In this document: positions 27,001 through 35,590 of the stretch, one piece after another
Layout of the letters: every line of letters starts with the position of its first letter
Numbering within the stretch: position 1 is the stretch's first letter
NCBI RefSeq assembly: GCF_016583765.1
Contig: NZ_NRRR01000006.1
Span: 62,001 to 126,000, forward strand
Length of the DNA stretch: 64,000 bases
Direction of reading: 5' to 3'
From: Chromatium weissei
Lineage (GTDB): Bacteria > Pseudomonadota > Gammaproteobacteria > Chromatiales > Chromatiaceae
Position numbers and translations under genes: made by a program
Notes under the pieces: generated by a model
Seen by the model: only the letters and a program-made list of their open reading frames with translations
Database searches by the model: none
Told to the model about the DNA's origin: nothing

Positions 27001-27473
27001 ACAAATTGCCTACAGCATATTTTGTGCAAAGCGATCAATTAGAGAATGTGTTTTCATTGATGTTATATGTTTGTGCGCTGATGAATAGCTTTGTTGTTGA
27101 TTATCTTCTGCGGTTAAAAGTCACCACAAATTTAACTTTTTTTATGGTTTATCCAACACCAATTCCCCGTCTCACTGCTGCCGATTCCGCATTTATGCCA
27201 ATTGTGAATCGCGCTGCGCGATTGATTTGTGTCACGCCTGAATTCGATGCTTTAGCCAAAGCAGTGGGTTTCAATTCACATGGTGACGGCGTTACCGATT
27301 CGATAAAACCGGCTCAATTGCGCGCTGAATTGGATGGTTTAATTGCGCATTTATACGGATTAACCGAGAATGAATTTGCGCACATTTTGGCAACCTTTCC
27401 ATTGGTTGATAAAGCTGTGATTGCAGCGACGTTGACGGAGTATCGAACGATTCAGCACCGTGCGAGCGAATGA
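24030..27473 (+). CDS. Large Eco57I-like class I SAM-dependent DNA methyltransferase
   Basis: 1147 residues. The N-terminal 340 residues are helical and lack a visible PD-ExK or PLD nuclease motif. They are followed by FGAYYTRREMTDYLC, motif I LLDPACGSGAFL (409-420), DNLFGVEIHEEAVEIAKLRL (the acidic SAM loop) and the catalytic NPPW (655-658), typical of adenine-N6 methylases such as Eco57I, PglX and DrmMI. The C-terminal 400 residues probably hold target recognition. AT-rich codon use compared with rpoH and the genes after 28.7 kb. With the PLD-SNF2 protein it would form a methylase plus nuclease-translocase pair. Alternative: an independent type IIG-like enzyme whose nuclease I cannot see. 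Confidence 0.85.
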   Translation: MDALQIDRLREHLQNFNFTALFIEELGWSYTNDQPFSITAQSKEWQVTAIAEMSGVVVFLVDGLPNSNTARLEIHTQLLEIAQENLIIFVNEIQQPTQSLWLWMRRDGKRYFPREHLYLIGQPGDLLLSKLSAMIIDINELDAHEQFPLAQLVKRVTTAFDVERVTKQFFGAYAQARKEFTDKIDGISNTKDRSWLASVLMYRLMFIWFLQQKHFLDHGNVNYLTEKLAASQKRGVDLFYSEFLQALFFEGFAKPVEKRSSTARNLIGEIRFLNGGLFLPHQLELRYGAAIQIPDAAFEQLFVLFKAYSWHLDDTPGGKDDEINPDVLGYIFEKYVNQKAFGAYYTRREMTDYLCERTIHGLILAQVNRNVALFTSTRREFIHFDDLLRNLDANLCRELLNNILPKLKLLDPACGSGAFLIAAMKTLISIYTAIVGRIKFLKDKKLTTQVNEWEAKHQSLDYFIKRRIITDNLFGVEIHEEAVEIAKLRLFLALVSSVQTVEQLEPLPNIDFNIVTGNSLIGLMHVDAEEFENKSGELALNRSYREIVNEKNRLTKIYRDSVASFDGVDLSQIKHAIEQNQATAQPILNEILSTKMGALGIRFEQAHWDAAKNKMGKPIKRLLKTDDIESLKPFHWGFEFNEVLEDGGFDAIITNPPWEVVKPNAKEFFQEHSELVTKNKMTIKEFEKAQSQLLADAKIRNEWLAYSSSFPHQSAWFRAASQFKFQSAIVNGKKTGSDINLYKLFTEQCVNLLRDGGACGIVIPSGIYTDLGAKGLRDLLFNQTQITGLFCFENRKEIFEGVDSRFKFVVLTFEKGSATTQFPVAFMRHELAELAIFPNAASLQLSVELIRKLSPDSHSIMEFKSATDVQIAQKLLKFPLLGETIEGTWNLRLTREFDMTNDSHLFKTEPSAKRLPLYEGKMIHQFTNTWGKPKYWLNENEARADLLGRNEDIGQTLAYQNYRLGFRDIARNTDERTMIMTVLPPRVFCNHKLPTAYFVQSDQLENVFSLMLYVCALMNSFVVDYLLRLKVTTNLTFFMVYPTPIPRLTAADSAFMPIVNRAARLICVTPEFDALAKAVGFNSHGDGVTDSIKPAQLRAELDGLIAHLYGLTENEFAHILATFPLVDKAVIAATLTEYRTIQHRASE

Positions 27474-27493
27474 ATTAAATGGATTTGCGGTTA

Positions 27494-27523
27494 AAAAAAG
27501 CCCCGTGATGACGGGGCTTTTTT
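27494..27523. terminator. Bidirectional terminator between the methyltransferase and pbpG-like genes
   Basis: 13-bp perfect stem AAAAAAGCCCCGT/ACGGGGCTTTTTT with a GATG loop. A and T runs on both sides let it work for both convergent genes. Confidence 0.95.
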
Positions 27524-27545
27524 AATTGTCACGTTAAAGGTTAGT

Positions 27546-28568
27546 TTATCGCGCTGCGGTTTTCTGCGAAAGATTCAACAGCCAATTTCGAATACGAATG
27601 GCATCATTGGTTGCAGTGGCGCGTCCAGCTCCATCAAGTAAAACAATATGAAACCGTCGATCACCAATGCGCGTTTGCATGACTAAACAATGACCTGCTT
27701 CATTGATAAAACCGGTTTTACTAATTTCGATATTCCATTCTGGATTGCGTACCAATGCGTTGGTATTGCGATAGAGTAAAGGTTGTCCATTCGCAAAAGG
27801 GCGTAAGGTGGTTTCACCAGTTGATGTCGTTTTGCGAATAAAGGGATAATTACTTGCAGCGCGCACCATTTTCACTAAATCTTCTGCTGATGAACGATTC
27901 TGCGCATTCAATCCACTGGAATCTGCAAAATAGGTGTCATACATTCCTAAGGCTTTTGCTTTGCGATTCATTGCGCGTACAAATGCGGGCATTCCGCCTT
28001 GAAATGTGGTGCGACCTAATGCGTGAGCAGCGCGATTATCTGATGACATCAATGCGGCCATGAGCATTTCACGGCGCGTTAATACTGCATCGCCAATACG
28101 CAAACGTGAGCTGCTATTTCTTAAACGATCACGATCATCTTCAATAATACCAATTGGTGGATCAAGTGGTACCTTTGCATCGAGTACCACGATGGCCGTC
28201 ATGAGTTTTGTGACAGAAGCAATTGGTTTAATGAGCTGGGCATTTTTTGAATATAAACGGTTGCCGTATTCATCGACCACCAATGCACTGACCGATTGCA
28301 AGCGTAAATCGGCGCGATTTAATGATGGCGAAGCGTTATTACGAAATAAGGTCGACGTATTATCTGCTGGCATTATTTCAGATTGCGCCGAGTCATCATT
28401 CAATTGCGCTAAATTCATATTTTCGCGTTGTTGCGGTGCAGCGCAGGCGGCGCTACTGAGCACCAAAGGGCCGAGCAACACGGTGACAATCAGCATTCGA
28501 CCCTGCGCACAGCGTCGAAGTTGAAACAGAATTCGGGGCAGGAAACGCAGTATTTGCAACCTTGACAT
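27546..28568 (-). CDS. pbpG: D-alanyl-D-alanine endopeptidase (penicillin-binding protein 7 type)
   Basis: Periplasmic serine peptidase of the S11 family, cutting peptidoglycan cross-links. From the ATG at 28568 (AGAGG upstream) the protein has 340 residues with an N-terminal hydrophobic segment (MLIVTVLLGPLVLSSAACA) that acts as signal or anchor. The three active-site motifs are present: S-V-T-K, S-S-D-N and K-T-G. Length and motif spacing fit PbpG better than the larger DacA proteins, which carry an extra C-terminal domain. Confidence 0.88.
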   Translation of the reverse strand: MSRLQILRFLPRILFQLRRCAQGRMLIVTVLLGPLVLSSAACAAPQQRENMNLAQLNDDSAQSEIMPADNTSTLFRNNASPSLNRADLRLQSVSALVVDEYGNRLYSKNAQLIKPIASVTKLMTAIVVLDAKVPLDPPIGIIEDDRDRLRNSSSRLRIGDAVLTRREMLMAALMSSDNRAAHALGRTTFQGGMPAFVRAMNRKAKALGMYDTYFADSSGLNAQNRSSAEDLVKMVRAASNYPFIRKTTSTGETTLRPFANGQPLLYRNTNALVRNPEWNIEISKTGFINEAGHCLVMQTRIGDRRFHIVLLDGAGRATATNDAIRIRNWLLNLSQKTAAR

Positions 28569-28753
28569 CGCAGTGCCTCTATGTTTTCGCTCAATAAATA
28601 AAGAATGTGTGATTATCGCATAGCCGTACAAATGCGGTTCAATGTGCGTTTCGCGCCGCAACATGCGTCATGTTTGGTATTTACTGATAACGAAAAAACA
28701 TCATTCTAACGTCCTCATTTTTCACTTCGTTTCCACTTGAGAACTTCATCACG

Positions 28754-31414
28754 ATGCGCATCAATCTTCCCGTCACCAACATTGAACACCTGATGCAAGA
28801 CGATCAGTTGATTGTTTCAAGCACTGATTTGAAAGGCATTATTACGCAGTGTAATCGTGATTTTATTGAAATTAGCGGCTTCAGCGAGGAGGAGTTGCTG
28901 GGCGCGCCACACAATTTAATTCGTCATCCGGATATGCCAGCGGTCGCGTTTGAAGACCTGTGGAAAACCATTCAAGCGGGCTATCCGTGGACGGGAATTG
29001 TCAAAAATCGCTGTAAAAACGGTGATTTCTATTGGGTTGAGGCAAACATCTCGGTATTGCGCCAGCACGGAAAAATCACCGGCTACATCTCCGTGCGCCG
29101 CAAACCCACTCGTGAGCAAATTGCGGCGGCCGAAGTGTTATATGCCCGCTTGCGTGCAGGTAAAGCACCGCAACCACCGCTGGCACGAATGCTGACTTGG
29201 ATCAATGAGATTTACATCACGCGGGCGCTGCCGAGCGGTCTCGCGTTCATTTCATTGCTGTTTATTTTTGCGATTGCGCTGTCGTTGTTGAGCTTGCAGC
29301 AGGCAACGGAACACATGCGGCGAATTTCCGAACGTACGCAGGTGTTGGAGCAGAGTTATCAGGATATGTACGGTCAGGGTCTGCAAATGACGGCGGCGAT
29401 GCGCTATCTCTTGTTGGAACCAAAGGATCAACAGGCGCGTGACAACGTTGTTCAGGGAGGAAAAATTTTTACCAGCGCGTTGGAACTGGCACAAGACGTC
29501 GCTGCGGATACGCCGACGCTGATTAAAAATTTGCATGACATTGCAACCGAACGGCAGCGGCATATCGCCGCGCAACTGCGCGTTTTAGAACGCCTCGATG
29601 CCGGTGATTTAGTCAATGCCAAAGAGATTTACAACGAAGAAGACAATGCCATTTGGCGGGTGTATCGCCGCTTCATTATCGACGCACTCAAGCAGGTGAA
29701 AGCGGATGCGCAAGCCGAACGCGACACCTTTATGCAGGTTGCTGTTCACGCCAAACGCGATGCCATCATTTTCTCAGTGCTGGCAATACTCACGGCGCTG
29801 GTGCTGAGTTTGTGGTTGATTCGGAAAATCAATCATCCATTAAAAACAACGCTCGCCCATTTAGAAGCCATTGCTGACGGCAATTACCGCAATCACATTG
29901 AAACCATTGATAAAGATGAACTCGGAACGATGCTGTTAGCCGTTAAATCGGTGCAGGCGCGCTTAGATTTTGACATTCAGGATGCCAAACGCATTGCCCG
30001 CGAAAATCTGCGCATTCGCTCCGGTTTGGATAGCGTGACGCTGCCGGTCACCGTGTCAGATGATCAAAATGGTTTGATTTATATGAATAAAGCAGCGCGT
30101 GATCTGTGGCAAAGCATGGCGAGCAAAATTGCGAAGCGTCATTCTGGCTTCACGGTTGAAGGCATGATCGGCACGTCCATCGGCAGTTATTTTGAAGACG
30201 AGATAGCGCGGGAGTTGTTTCGCGCCAAACTCACGGAATCGACATCGTTCGACATGATGTTGTCTGGTCACAATCTGCGGCTGATTGCCAATCCGGTGCG
30301 AGATGAAAGAAATCAATACTGTGGACGCGCAACGCAGTGGACGAATCGCACCGCCGAGGTTGCTGCCGAGCAGTCAATTGCCAATCTCATTGCGGCAGCT
30401 GCGAATGGTGATTTCAGTCAACGAATTGATTTGACACATCAAGAAGGATTTTTCCGTCAATTGGCGCAGGGCTTAAATCAATTGATGGAAATTGTTGCCA
30501 ATGGATTAAATGATGTCGCTGGCGTTCTCAATGCCATCGCGCATGGCGATCTGACGCGAACGCTCAATGCCGATTACGCCGGCACCTTCGGTCAGTTGCA
30601 AAACGATGCCAATGAAACGGTAACGCGACTGTGTGAAGTCATCGGCAACATTCTCGATGCGTCTTCAACGATCAACAGTGCTGCCAATGAAATTGCGGCG
30701 GGCAATACTGATTTGTCGAATCGCACCGAGGAGCAGGCGACGAGTTTGGAAAATACGGCAAGTTCGATGGAGCAAATTAACGCGACCGTCAAACTGAATG
30801 CGCAAAACGCTGGGCAAGCCAATCAACTGACGCAGAATGCGAATGCGCTCGCCACGCGAGGCGGTGAAATGGTGCAGCGCGTGGTGCACACGATGAGTGC
30901 GATTCAGAGTTCGAGTAAAAAGATCGCCGATATTATCAGCGTGATTGACGGAATTGCTTTTCAAACCAACATTTTGGCACTCAATGCTGCCGTTGAAGCG
31001 GCGCGGGCGGGCGAGCAGGGGCGCGGTTTTGCGGTGGTTGCGGCTGAGGTGCGTAATCTCGCGCAACGCAGTGCGCAGGCAGCTAAAGAAATCAAAGGGT
31101 TGATTGTTGATTCGGTGCAGCAGGTGGAGAGTGGTGCGCAATTGGCTGGGCAGGCAGGCGGAACCATGCAGGAAGTTGTGACCAGTTTTCAAAAAGTTGC
31201 GGTGCTGATTGATGAAATTACGCGTGCTTCACGAGAACAAAGTATCGGCATTGAGCAGGTGACACACGCCGTCGCCAAAATGGATGAGACCACGCAGCAG
31301 AATGCGGCGCTGGTGGAGCAGGCAGCAGCGGCAGCGGAAAGTTTGGAGGAGCAAACTCGGGCGCTGTCTCAGGCGGTGGCGCTGTTCAAATTGAAGTCGA
31401 CTCGGTTGCAATAG
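28754..31414 (+). CDS. PAS-containing methyl-accepting chemotaxis protein
   Basis: 886 residues. An Aer-like PAS domain is at the N-terminus (about 18-120, with [17 protein letters not shown]). Two membrane segments (about 160-180 and 335-356) enclose a helical periplasmic four-helix-type sensor. HAMP follows ([22 protein letters not shown]), then a second PAS-like domain (about 420-530), HAMP-like repeats ([12 protein letters not shown] and [11 protein letters not shown]), and the signalling domain with the highly conserved [19 protein letters not shown] tip. No CheB/CheR-docking pentapeptide at the C-terminus. The double PAS suggests redox or energy taxis. Confidence 0.92.
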   Translation: MRINLPVTNIEHLMQDDQLIVSSTDLKGIITQCNRDFIEISGFSEEELLGAPHNLIRHPDMPAVAFEDLWKTIQAGYPWTGIVKNRCKNGDFYWVEANISVLRQHGKITGYISVRRKPTREQIAAAEVLYARLRAGKAPQPPLARMLTWINEIYITRALPSGLAFISLLFIFAIALSLLSLQQATEHMRRISERTQVLEQSYQDMYGQGLQMTAAMRYLLLEPKDQQARDNVVQGGKIFTSALELAQDVAADTPTLIKNLHDIATERQRHIAAQLRVLERLDAGDLVNAKEIYNEEDNAIWRVYRRFIIDALKQVKADAQAERDTFMQVAVHAKRDAIIFSVLAILTALVLSLWLIRKINHPLKTTLAHLEAIADGNYRNHIETIDKDELGTMLLAVKSVQARLDFDIQDAKRIARENLRIRSGLDSVTLPVTVSDDQNGLIYMNKAARDLWQSMASKIAKRHSGFTVEGMIGTSIGSYFEDEIARELFRAKLTESTSFDMMLSGHNLRLIANPVRDERNQYCGRATQWTNRTAEVAAEQSIANLIAAAANGDFSQRIDLTHQEGFFRQLAQGLNQLMEIVANGLNDVAGVLNAIAHGDLTRTLNADYAGTFGQLQNDANETVTRLCEVIGNILDASSTINSAANEIAAGNTDLSNRTEEQATSLENTASSMEQINATVKLNAQNAGQANQLTQNANALATRGGEMVQRVVHTMSAIQSSSKKIADIISVIDGIAFQTNILALNAAVEAARAGEQGRGFAVVAAEVRNLAQRSAQAAKEIKGLIVDSVQQVESGAQLAGQAGGTMQEVVTSFQKVAVLIDEITRASREQSIGIEQVTHAVAKMDETTQQNAALVEQAAAAAESLEEQTRALSQAVALFKLKSTRLQ

Positions 31415-31440
31415 AAGACCTGTCGTTGTTTTGCGATGCT

Positions 31441-31460
31441 CGCGCTGCCTGCGCAGCGCG
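31441..31460. terminator. GC-rich hairpin between the convergent chemoreceptor and uppP genes
   Basis: 8-bp perfect stem CGCGCTGC/GCAGCGCG with a 4-nt loop. No T-run on either side, so termination may need Rho or the hairpin may only protect the 3' ends. Confidence 0.4.
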
Positions 31461-31469
31461 GCAAAATGG

Positions 31470-32288
31470 TCAACTCCAGTGCACCAGTCCGGTGTACGCC
31501 GTCAGCAGCACCAGCACGCCAAAGCCGATGCGATACCACGCAAAAATGATGAAATTGTGATTGGAAACATAGCGCAGCAGCGTTTTCACGGTGAGTAACG
31601 CGGTGATAAAGGCAGCGACAAAACCGACGGCAAATACCGTGACATCATTCAGCGCCAGCAGCGTTCGCGCTTGATACACGTCATAAACCGTCGCGGCCAG
31701 CATCGTCGGAATGGCGAGAAAAAACGACAGCTCGGTGGCAGCGCGCCGCGATAATCCAAACACCAGCCCGCCCATAATCGTCGCGCCCGCACGAGAAACG
31801 CCGGGAAACATCGCCAGCGTTTGTGCTAAACCGACTTTCAGCGCCTCGCGCCAGCCGATGTCATCGACCGTTGCAAAGCGTGGCGTTTGCGGACGATGTT
31901 CCAAATACAAAATCACCAAACCGCCGCCGATCAATGCGGCGGCAACGGTTAATGGATTGAAAAGATAGGTTTTAATGGCGTGATGAAACAACACGCCCAG
32001 CACCAGCGCCGGTAAAAAGGCGATCAAAATGTTGCCGATAAACCGCCGCTCGCGCCCGGGTTGCCACAGTCCAATCACCACTTCGACCAAGCGCACGCGA
32101 TAAAACCAACACACCGCCAAAATCGCCGCGAGCTGAATCACGATCTTAAACACCTTGCTTTGTGCGTCGGTGTAGCCGAGCAGATCGCCGACGATGATGA
32201 GATGTCCGGTTGACGAAATCGGCAAAAACTCGGTCAGACCTTCCACCACACCTAAAATCAGCGCCTTTAACAACAGTAATTCGTCCAT
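31470..32288 (-). CDS. uppP: Undecaprenyl-diphosphatase
   Basis: Inner-membrane enzyme that recycles the undecaprenyl carrier for cell-wall synthesis (BacA/UppP family). 272 residues with about eight hydrophobic segments. Signatures: [19 protein letters not shown] near the N-terminus and the [14 protein letters not shown] motif in the middle. It starts 22 bp after the SPOR-domain gene and is probably cotranscribed with argS. Confidence 0.95.
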   Translation of the reverse strand: MDELLLLKALILGVVEGLTEFLPISSTGHLIIVGDLLGYTDAQSKVFKIVIQLAAILAVCWFYRVRLVEVVIGLWQPGRERRFIGNILIAFLPALVLGVLFHHAIKTYLFNPLTVAAALIGGGLVILYLEHRPQTPRFATVDDIGWREALKVGLAQTLAMFPGVSRAGATIMGGLVFGLSRRAATELSFFLAIPTMLAATVYDVYQARTLLALNDVTVFAVGFVAAFITALLTVKTLLRYVSNHNFIIFAWYRIGFGVLVLLTAYTGLVHWS

Positions 32289-32310
32289 TTTTCAACCTGT
32301 TATTGCGTTG

Positions 32311-32937
32311 TCATTTCACCGGAAACGCGACCGCGTCCTTTCCGTTGCGTTTGAGCAAATCTCGCGCCTGTTCCGCCGCTTTGCGCGTGCTGTAAACGCC
32401 CGTGCGCACCCGATACGCGGTTTGACCATTCGGCAGAGTTCCCGTTTGAACGCTGCTCGTCACACCCAAACGCGCCAATTCAGCGCGGCGGCGCTCGGCA
32501 TCCACCGTGTTCTTAAATGAACCCGCCTGTACGACAAAACCGCTGCCGCTCGGGCGTTGCGGCGGCAATTCAGGTTCATTCGGCACATTGGCTGGCACAG
32601 CTTCCGGTGGCGATTCTTCAATTGGCGGCGGCAATTGCGGACGCGGAGCCGAAGGTGGCGGCGGACGATCAATCATTTCCACTTTCGTGTCATTGAGAAG
32701 CTGCGGAAAATGAAACGTCGGTTGCACCGGCGCAGGCGTGGATTCTCGTGCGCCCGCCGTCGCAGCTGGCGCGGCAGATGCCGGATCAGCGCGGCGCGTC
32801 GAAATGATGTTGCCACCGACTGCGCCGACGGTAATGCCCATCAAAAACCACCACACGCACGAGCGCGGTTGTCGATTGCGTTTCAATGGCGGCGGCGACG
32901 CAGATTTGGGCGCAGTTGTCTTAACCAATTTAGCCAT
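32311..32937 (-). CDS. SPOR domain protein, FtsN-like
   Basis: 208 residues: a short positively charged cytoplasmic tail, one membrane helix (WWFLMGITVGAVGG, about 29-45), a long proline- and alanine-rich periplasmic linker, and a C-terminal SPOR domain (about 133-207, FVVQAGSFKN ... YRVRTGVY) that binds denuded septal peptidoglycan. Its start directly abuts the argS stop (TAA-ATG). A SPOR gene after argS is common in gammaproteobacteria. Whether this is the functional FtsN cannot be decided. Confidence 0.85.
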   Translation of the reverse strand: MAKLVKTTAPKSASPPPLKRNRQPRSCVWWFLMGITVGAVGGNIISTRRADPASAAPAATAGARESTPAPVQPTFHFPQLLNDTKVEMIDRPPPPSAPRPQLPPPIEESPPEAVPANVPNEPELPPQRPSGSGFVVQAGSFKNTVDAERRRAELARLGVTSSVQTGTLPNGQTAYRVRTGVYSTRKAAEQARDLLKRNGKDAVAFPVK

Positions 32938-34719
32938 TTACATCGACTCCGGCGCGGAAACGCCCAATAAATTCAAACCATTGCGCAGCACTTGCCGCGT
33001 CGCCAAAATCAATTTCAGCCGCGCATCGCGCAGTGCCACATCAGCCACCAGAAACTGCTGGGCGTTGTAATAGGTGTGGAAATCGTTCGCCAACTCGCGC
33101 AAATACTGCGTCAATTGATGCGGTTCCGCTCGCAGCGCCGCAGTTTCCACCAGCTCGGGATAGCGCGTCAGCGTCCGCAGCAGCGCCAGCTCGTGCTCCG
33201 CCGTCAGCAGTTCCAAGTTAGTCACGCCCGCACTCGGTTCCAGCGCCAGCCCTTTTTCCACTGCTTGCCGCAACACGCTGCTGACTCGCGCATGAGCATA
33301 TTGAACGTAATACACCGGATTATCCGCCGACTGCGATTTGGCTAAATCCAGATCAAAATCAAGATGCTGCTCGCAGCGGCGCATCACATAAAAGAATCGC
33401 GCCGCATCACAACCGACTTCATTGCGCAATTGCCGCAGCGTCACAAATTCACCGGAGCGCGTGGACATCTGCGCCTTTTCGCCGCTGCGATACAGAATCG
33501 CAAATTGCACCAGCAACACGTCCAACCGGTTCACATCATCGCCGAGCGCCGTCAACGCCGCTTTGACTCGCGGAATGTAGCCGTGATGATCCGCGCCCCA
33601 GATGTCAATCACGCGATCAAAGCCGCGTTCCAATTTGTCCATGTGATAGGCGATGTCGGAAGCAAAATAGGTCATCTGCCCGTTATCGCGCACGACCACG
33701 CGATCTTTTTCATCACCGAACGCCGTTGAACGAAACCACAGCGCGCCGTCCTGCTCGTATAAATGACCACCGCTGCGCAGCCGCGCAATCGCTCGATTAA
33801 CTGCACCGCTCTCGGTCAGCGACCGCTCGGAAAACCATTCTTGATATTCCACGCCGAACGCAGCGAGATCAGCGCGAATGTCATCCAAAATGACATTCAG
33901 TCCCAATTCAAAGACATAGCGATAACGGTTGTCGCCGAGCAGCCGTTTTGCTGCCGCAATCAGTCCGTCAATGTGCGCTTCTTTGTCGCCATTCTCACGC
34001 GGCGGCTCATCGACAGTCGCCGCATCCACCGGCAAATTCGCAAACAGTTCAACGGCATCCACGCGATACGCATCGCCGTGCTCGCGGTGCAGCGTGGCGG
34101 CGATGTCCCAAACGTAATCGCCTTTGTAGCCGTTGCTGGGAAAGCGCAAATTCTCACCGCACAGTTCCAAATAACGCAGCCAAACCGAAGTGCCGAGAAT
34201 GTCCATCTGGCGACCAGCATCGTTGACGTAATACTCACGGTGCACGTCAAACCCAATCGCTGCCAGCAAATCAGCGACGACTGCGCCATACGCCGCGCCG
34301 CGTCCGTGTCCAACATGCAGCGGGCCGGTCGGATTGGCGGAGACAAATTCAACTTGCACCCGCTGACCAGCGCCGTGCTGGCTGCGTCCGAAGTTGTGAC
34401 CAGCCTGTAAAATGCGTGGAATTTCCGCGTGATACGCGGCTTCAGTCAAAAAGAAATTAATAAACCCCGGGCCGGCGATTTCCACTCGCGCCAGCAGCGG
34501 CGATGCGGGCAACGCGCTGACCAATTGCTGGGCAAGATCACGCGGTTTCATACCGAATTGTTTGGCCAGCAGCAGCGCGATATTGGTTGCAAAATCGCCG
34601 TGCATCACATCGCGGGTGCGATCAAGCTGCGGCGCGGGTAGAGTGGAACTGTCAAATTGACCGTCGACAGCGAGCGTGGCGACGGCAGCACGGAGTAAGT
34701 CGTGAATTGCTGATTTCAT
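32938..34719 (-). CDS. argS: Arginyl-tRNA synthetase
   Basis: Class I synthetase, 593 residues. It has the N-terminal tRNA D-loop-recognising domain ([15 protein letters not shown]), the HIGH motif as HVGHGRG in [13 protein letters not shown], the MST R motif ([16 protein letters not shown]) and the C-terminal anticodon-binding DALR domain ([12 protein letters not shown]). First gene of the argS-SPOR-uppP unit. Confidence 0.97.
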   Translation of the reverse strand: MKSAIHDLLRAAVATLAVDGQFDSSTLPAPQLDRTRDVMHGDFATNIALLLAKQFGMKPRDLAQQLVSALPASPLLARVEIAGPGFINFFLTEAAYHAEIPRILQAGHNFGRSQHGAGQRVQVEFVSANPTGPLHVGHGRGAAYGAVVADLLAAIGFDVHREYYVNDAGRQMDILGTSVWLRYLELCGENLRFPSNGYKGDYVWDIAATLHREHGDAYRVDAVELFANLPVDAATVDEPPRENGDKEAHIDGLIAAAKRLLGDNRYRYVFELGLNVILDDIRADLAAFGVEYQEWFSERSLTESGAVNRAIARLRSGGHLYEQDGALWFRSTAFGDEKDRVVVRDNGQMTYFASDIAYHMDKLERGFDRVIDIWGADHHGYIPRVKAALTALGDDVNRLDVLLVQFAILYRSGEKAQMSTRSGEFVTLRQLRNEVGCDAARFFYVMRRCEQHLDFDLDLAKSQSADNPVYYVQYAHARVSSVLRQAVEKGLALEPSAGVTNLELLTAEHELALLRTLTRYPELVETAALRAEPHQLTQYLRELANDFHTYYNAQQFLVADVALRDARLKLILATRQVLRNGLNLLGVSAPESM

Positions 34720-34859
34720 GCGTGGAGGCTTCGTGTGGCGGCGCTGGCGCGAATGGTCAACGTCCGCAAAAGATTGAAAATATACAGGTTTTTATGTATT
34801 GCTGCGTGGGTTAATTCAAAACGCAGCCTGTTAATCTGTTAATTAGGATAGCTTAATTC

Positions 34860-34998
34860 ATGGCATCTCAACAGCTTTTACAAACGGGGTTGACTCGAGA
34901 ATTGATTCAATTCGATGCCGAGCAGAAATATCAAGCAATTAAAAGCGAAAGCCATTGCTGAATTAACTGCGGTACTAACTTTTTTCAATACATACTAA
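34860..34998 (+). pseudogene. Collapsed gene: head and tail of a larger protein joined out of frame
   Basis: An ATG frame of 33 codons (MASQQLLQTGLTRELIQFDA ..., stop 34959-34961) reads like the start of a large protein. In the next frame, from about 34936, a coding-like tail reads QLKAKAIAELTAVLTFF and stops at 34996-34998. The simplest reading is a gene reduced by an internal deletion to its two ends. The head is reminiscent of restriction-modification proteins, but that is a weak impression. The 140 bp before it hold no other feature I can support. Confidence 0.35.
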
Positions 34999-35009
34999 AA
35001 GGAGTATCT

Positions 35010-35279
35010 ATGCCTACAATTTCTATGTTCTATGGCATTCTAATCTTGATGTATTTTTATGACGACAAAAAACATCATCAACCTCACGTTCATGCTGAAT
35101 ACGGAGAGTATGAAGCATCTATTGCAATAGAGGATGGATTTGTTTTGACTGGAAGCCTTCCAGCTTCAAAGCTAAAGCTGGTTCAAGCATGGATTGAAAT
35201 TCATCGTGAAGACCTGTTGATGAATTGGAAGCTGGCAGTTTCTGGAGAGCCTGTGTTTAAGATTGATCCGTTACGCTAG
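35010..35279 (+). CDS. DUF4160 family protein, probable toxin-antitoxin member
   Basis: 89 residues. The pattern MPTISMFYGILILMYFYDD followed by HHQPHVHAEYGEYEASIAIEDG is the DUF4160 signature. AAAAGGAG lies directly upstream of the ATG. It is followed after 11 bp by a DUF2442 gene. The two families commonly occur as a pair and are suspected to be a toxin-antitoxin module; activity is not proven. Confidence 0.8.
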   Translation: MPTISMFYGILILMYFYDDKKHHQPHVHAEYGEYEASIAIEDGFVLTGSLPASKLKLVQAWIEIHREDLLMNWKLAVSGEPVFKIDPLR

Positions 35280-35290
35280 AGGCAATTAAA

Positions 35291-35524
35291 GTGGATAAAA
35301 TAATTAAAGCCATACCCCTTGATGACTACAAAATAGAAATACTAACAAATAGTGGTATTTCAGGCATATTTGATGTGAAGCCATATCTGAAAGGAAGTGC
35401 GTTCAGTGAACTAAAAAGCCCAGCATATTTCAAATTAGTTCGACCAGCACATCGTGGAATATCCTGGCCACATGAGCAAGATTTAAGTTCGGACACGATT
35501 ATTTATGACATTCAAAATACTTAA
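35291..35524 (+). CDS. DUF2442 family protein, partner of DUF4160
   Basis: 77 residues from a GTG at 35291 (AGAGGC upstream). Family features: YKIEILTNSGISGIFDVKPYL and a C-terminal stretch with ISWPHEQDLSSDTIIYD. Probably the antitoxin-like or regulatory partner of the gene before it. AT-rich compared with the antiporter gene that follows. Confidence 0.8.
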   Translation: MDKIIKAIPLDDYKIEILTNSGISGIFDVKPYLKGSAFSELKSPAYFKLVRPAHRGISWPHEQDLSSDTIIYDIQNT

Positions 35525-35590
35525 TACTGCTCTACTGCTAACAGAAATAAGTGGTCGAAAAACGCGGCATATCAGCATTGTATTAACAAA

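Noticed and set aside
19726..27473. Complete DISARM or BREX system
   Set aside because: No DrmA/DrmB, PglZ, BrxC or other required genes are present; only the helicase and methylase halves resemble those systems.
33763..34410. 215-codon open frame antisense to argS
   Set aside because: Shadow of the argS catalytic domain; no family-like features.
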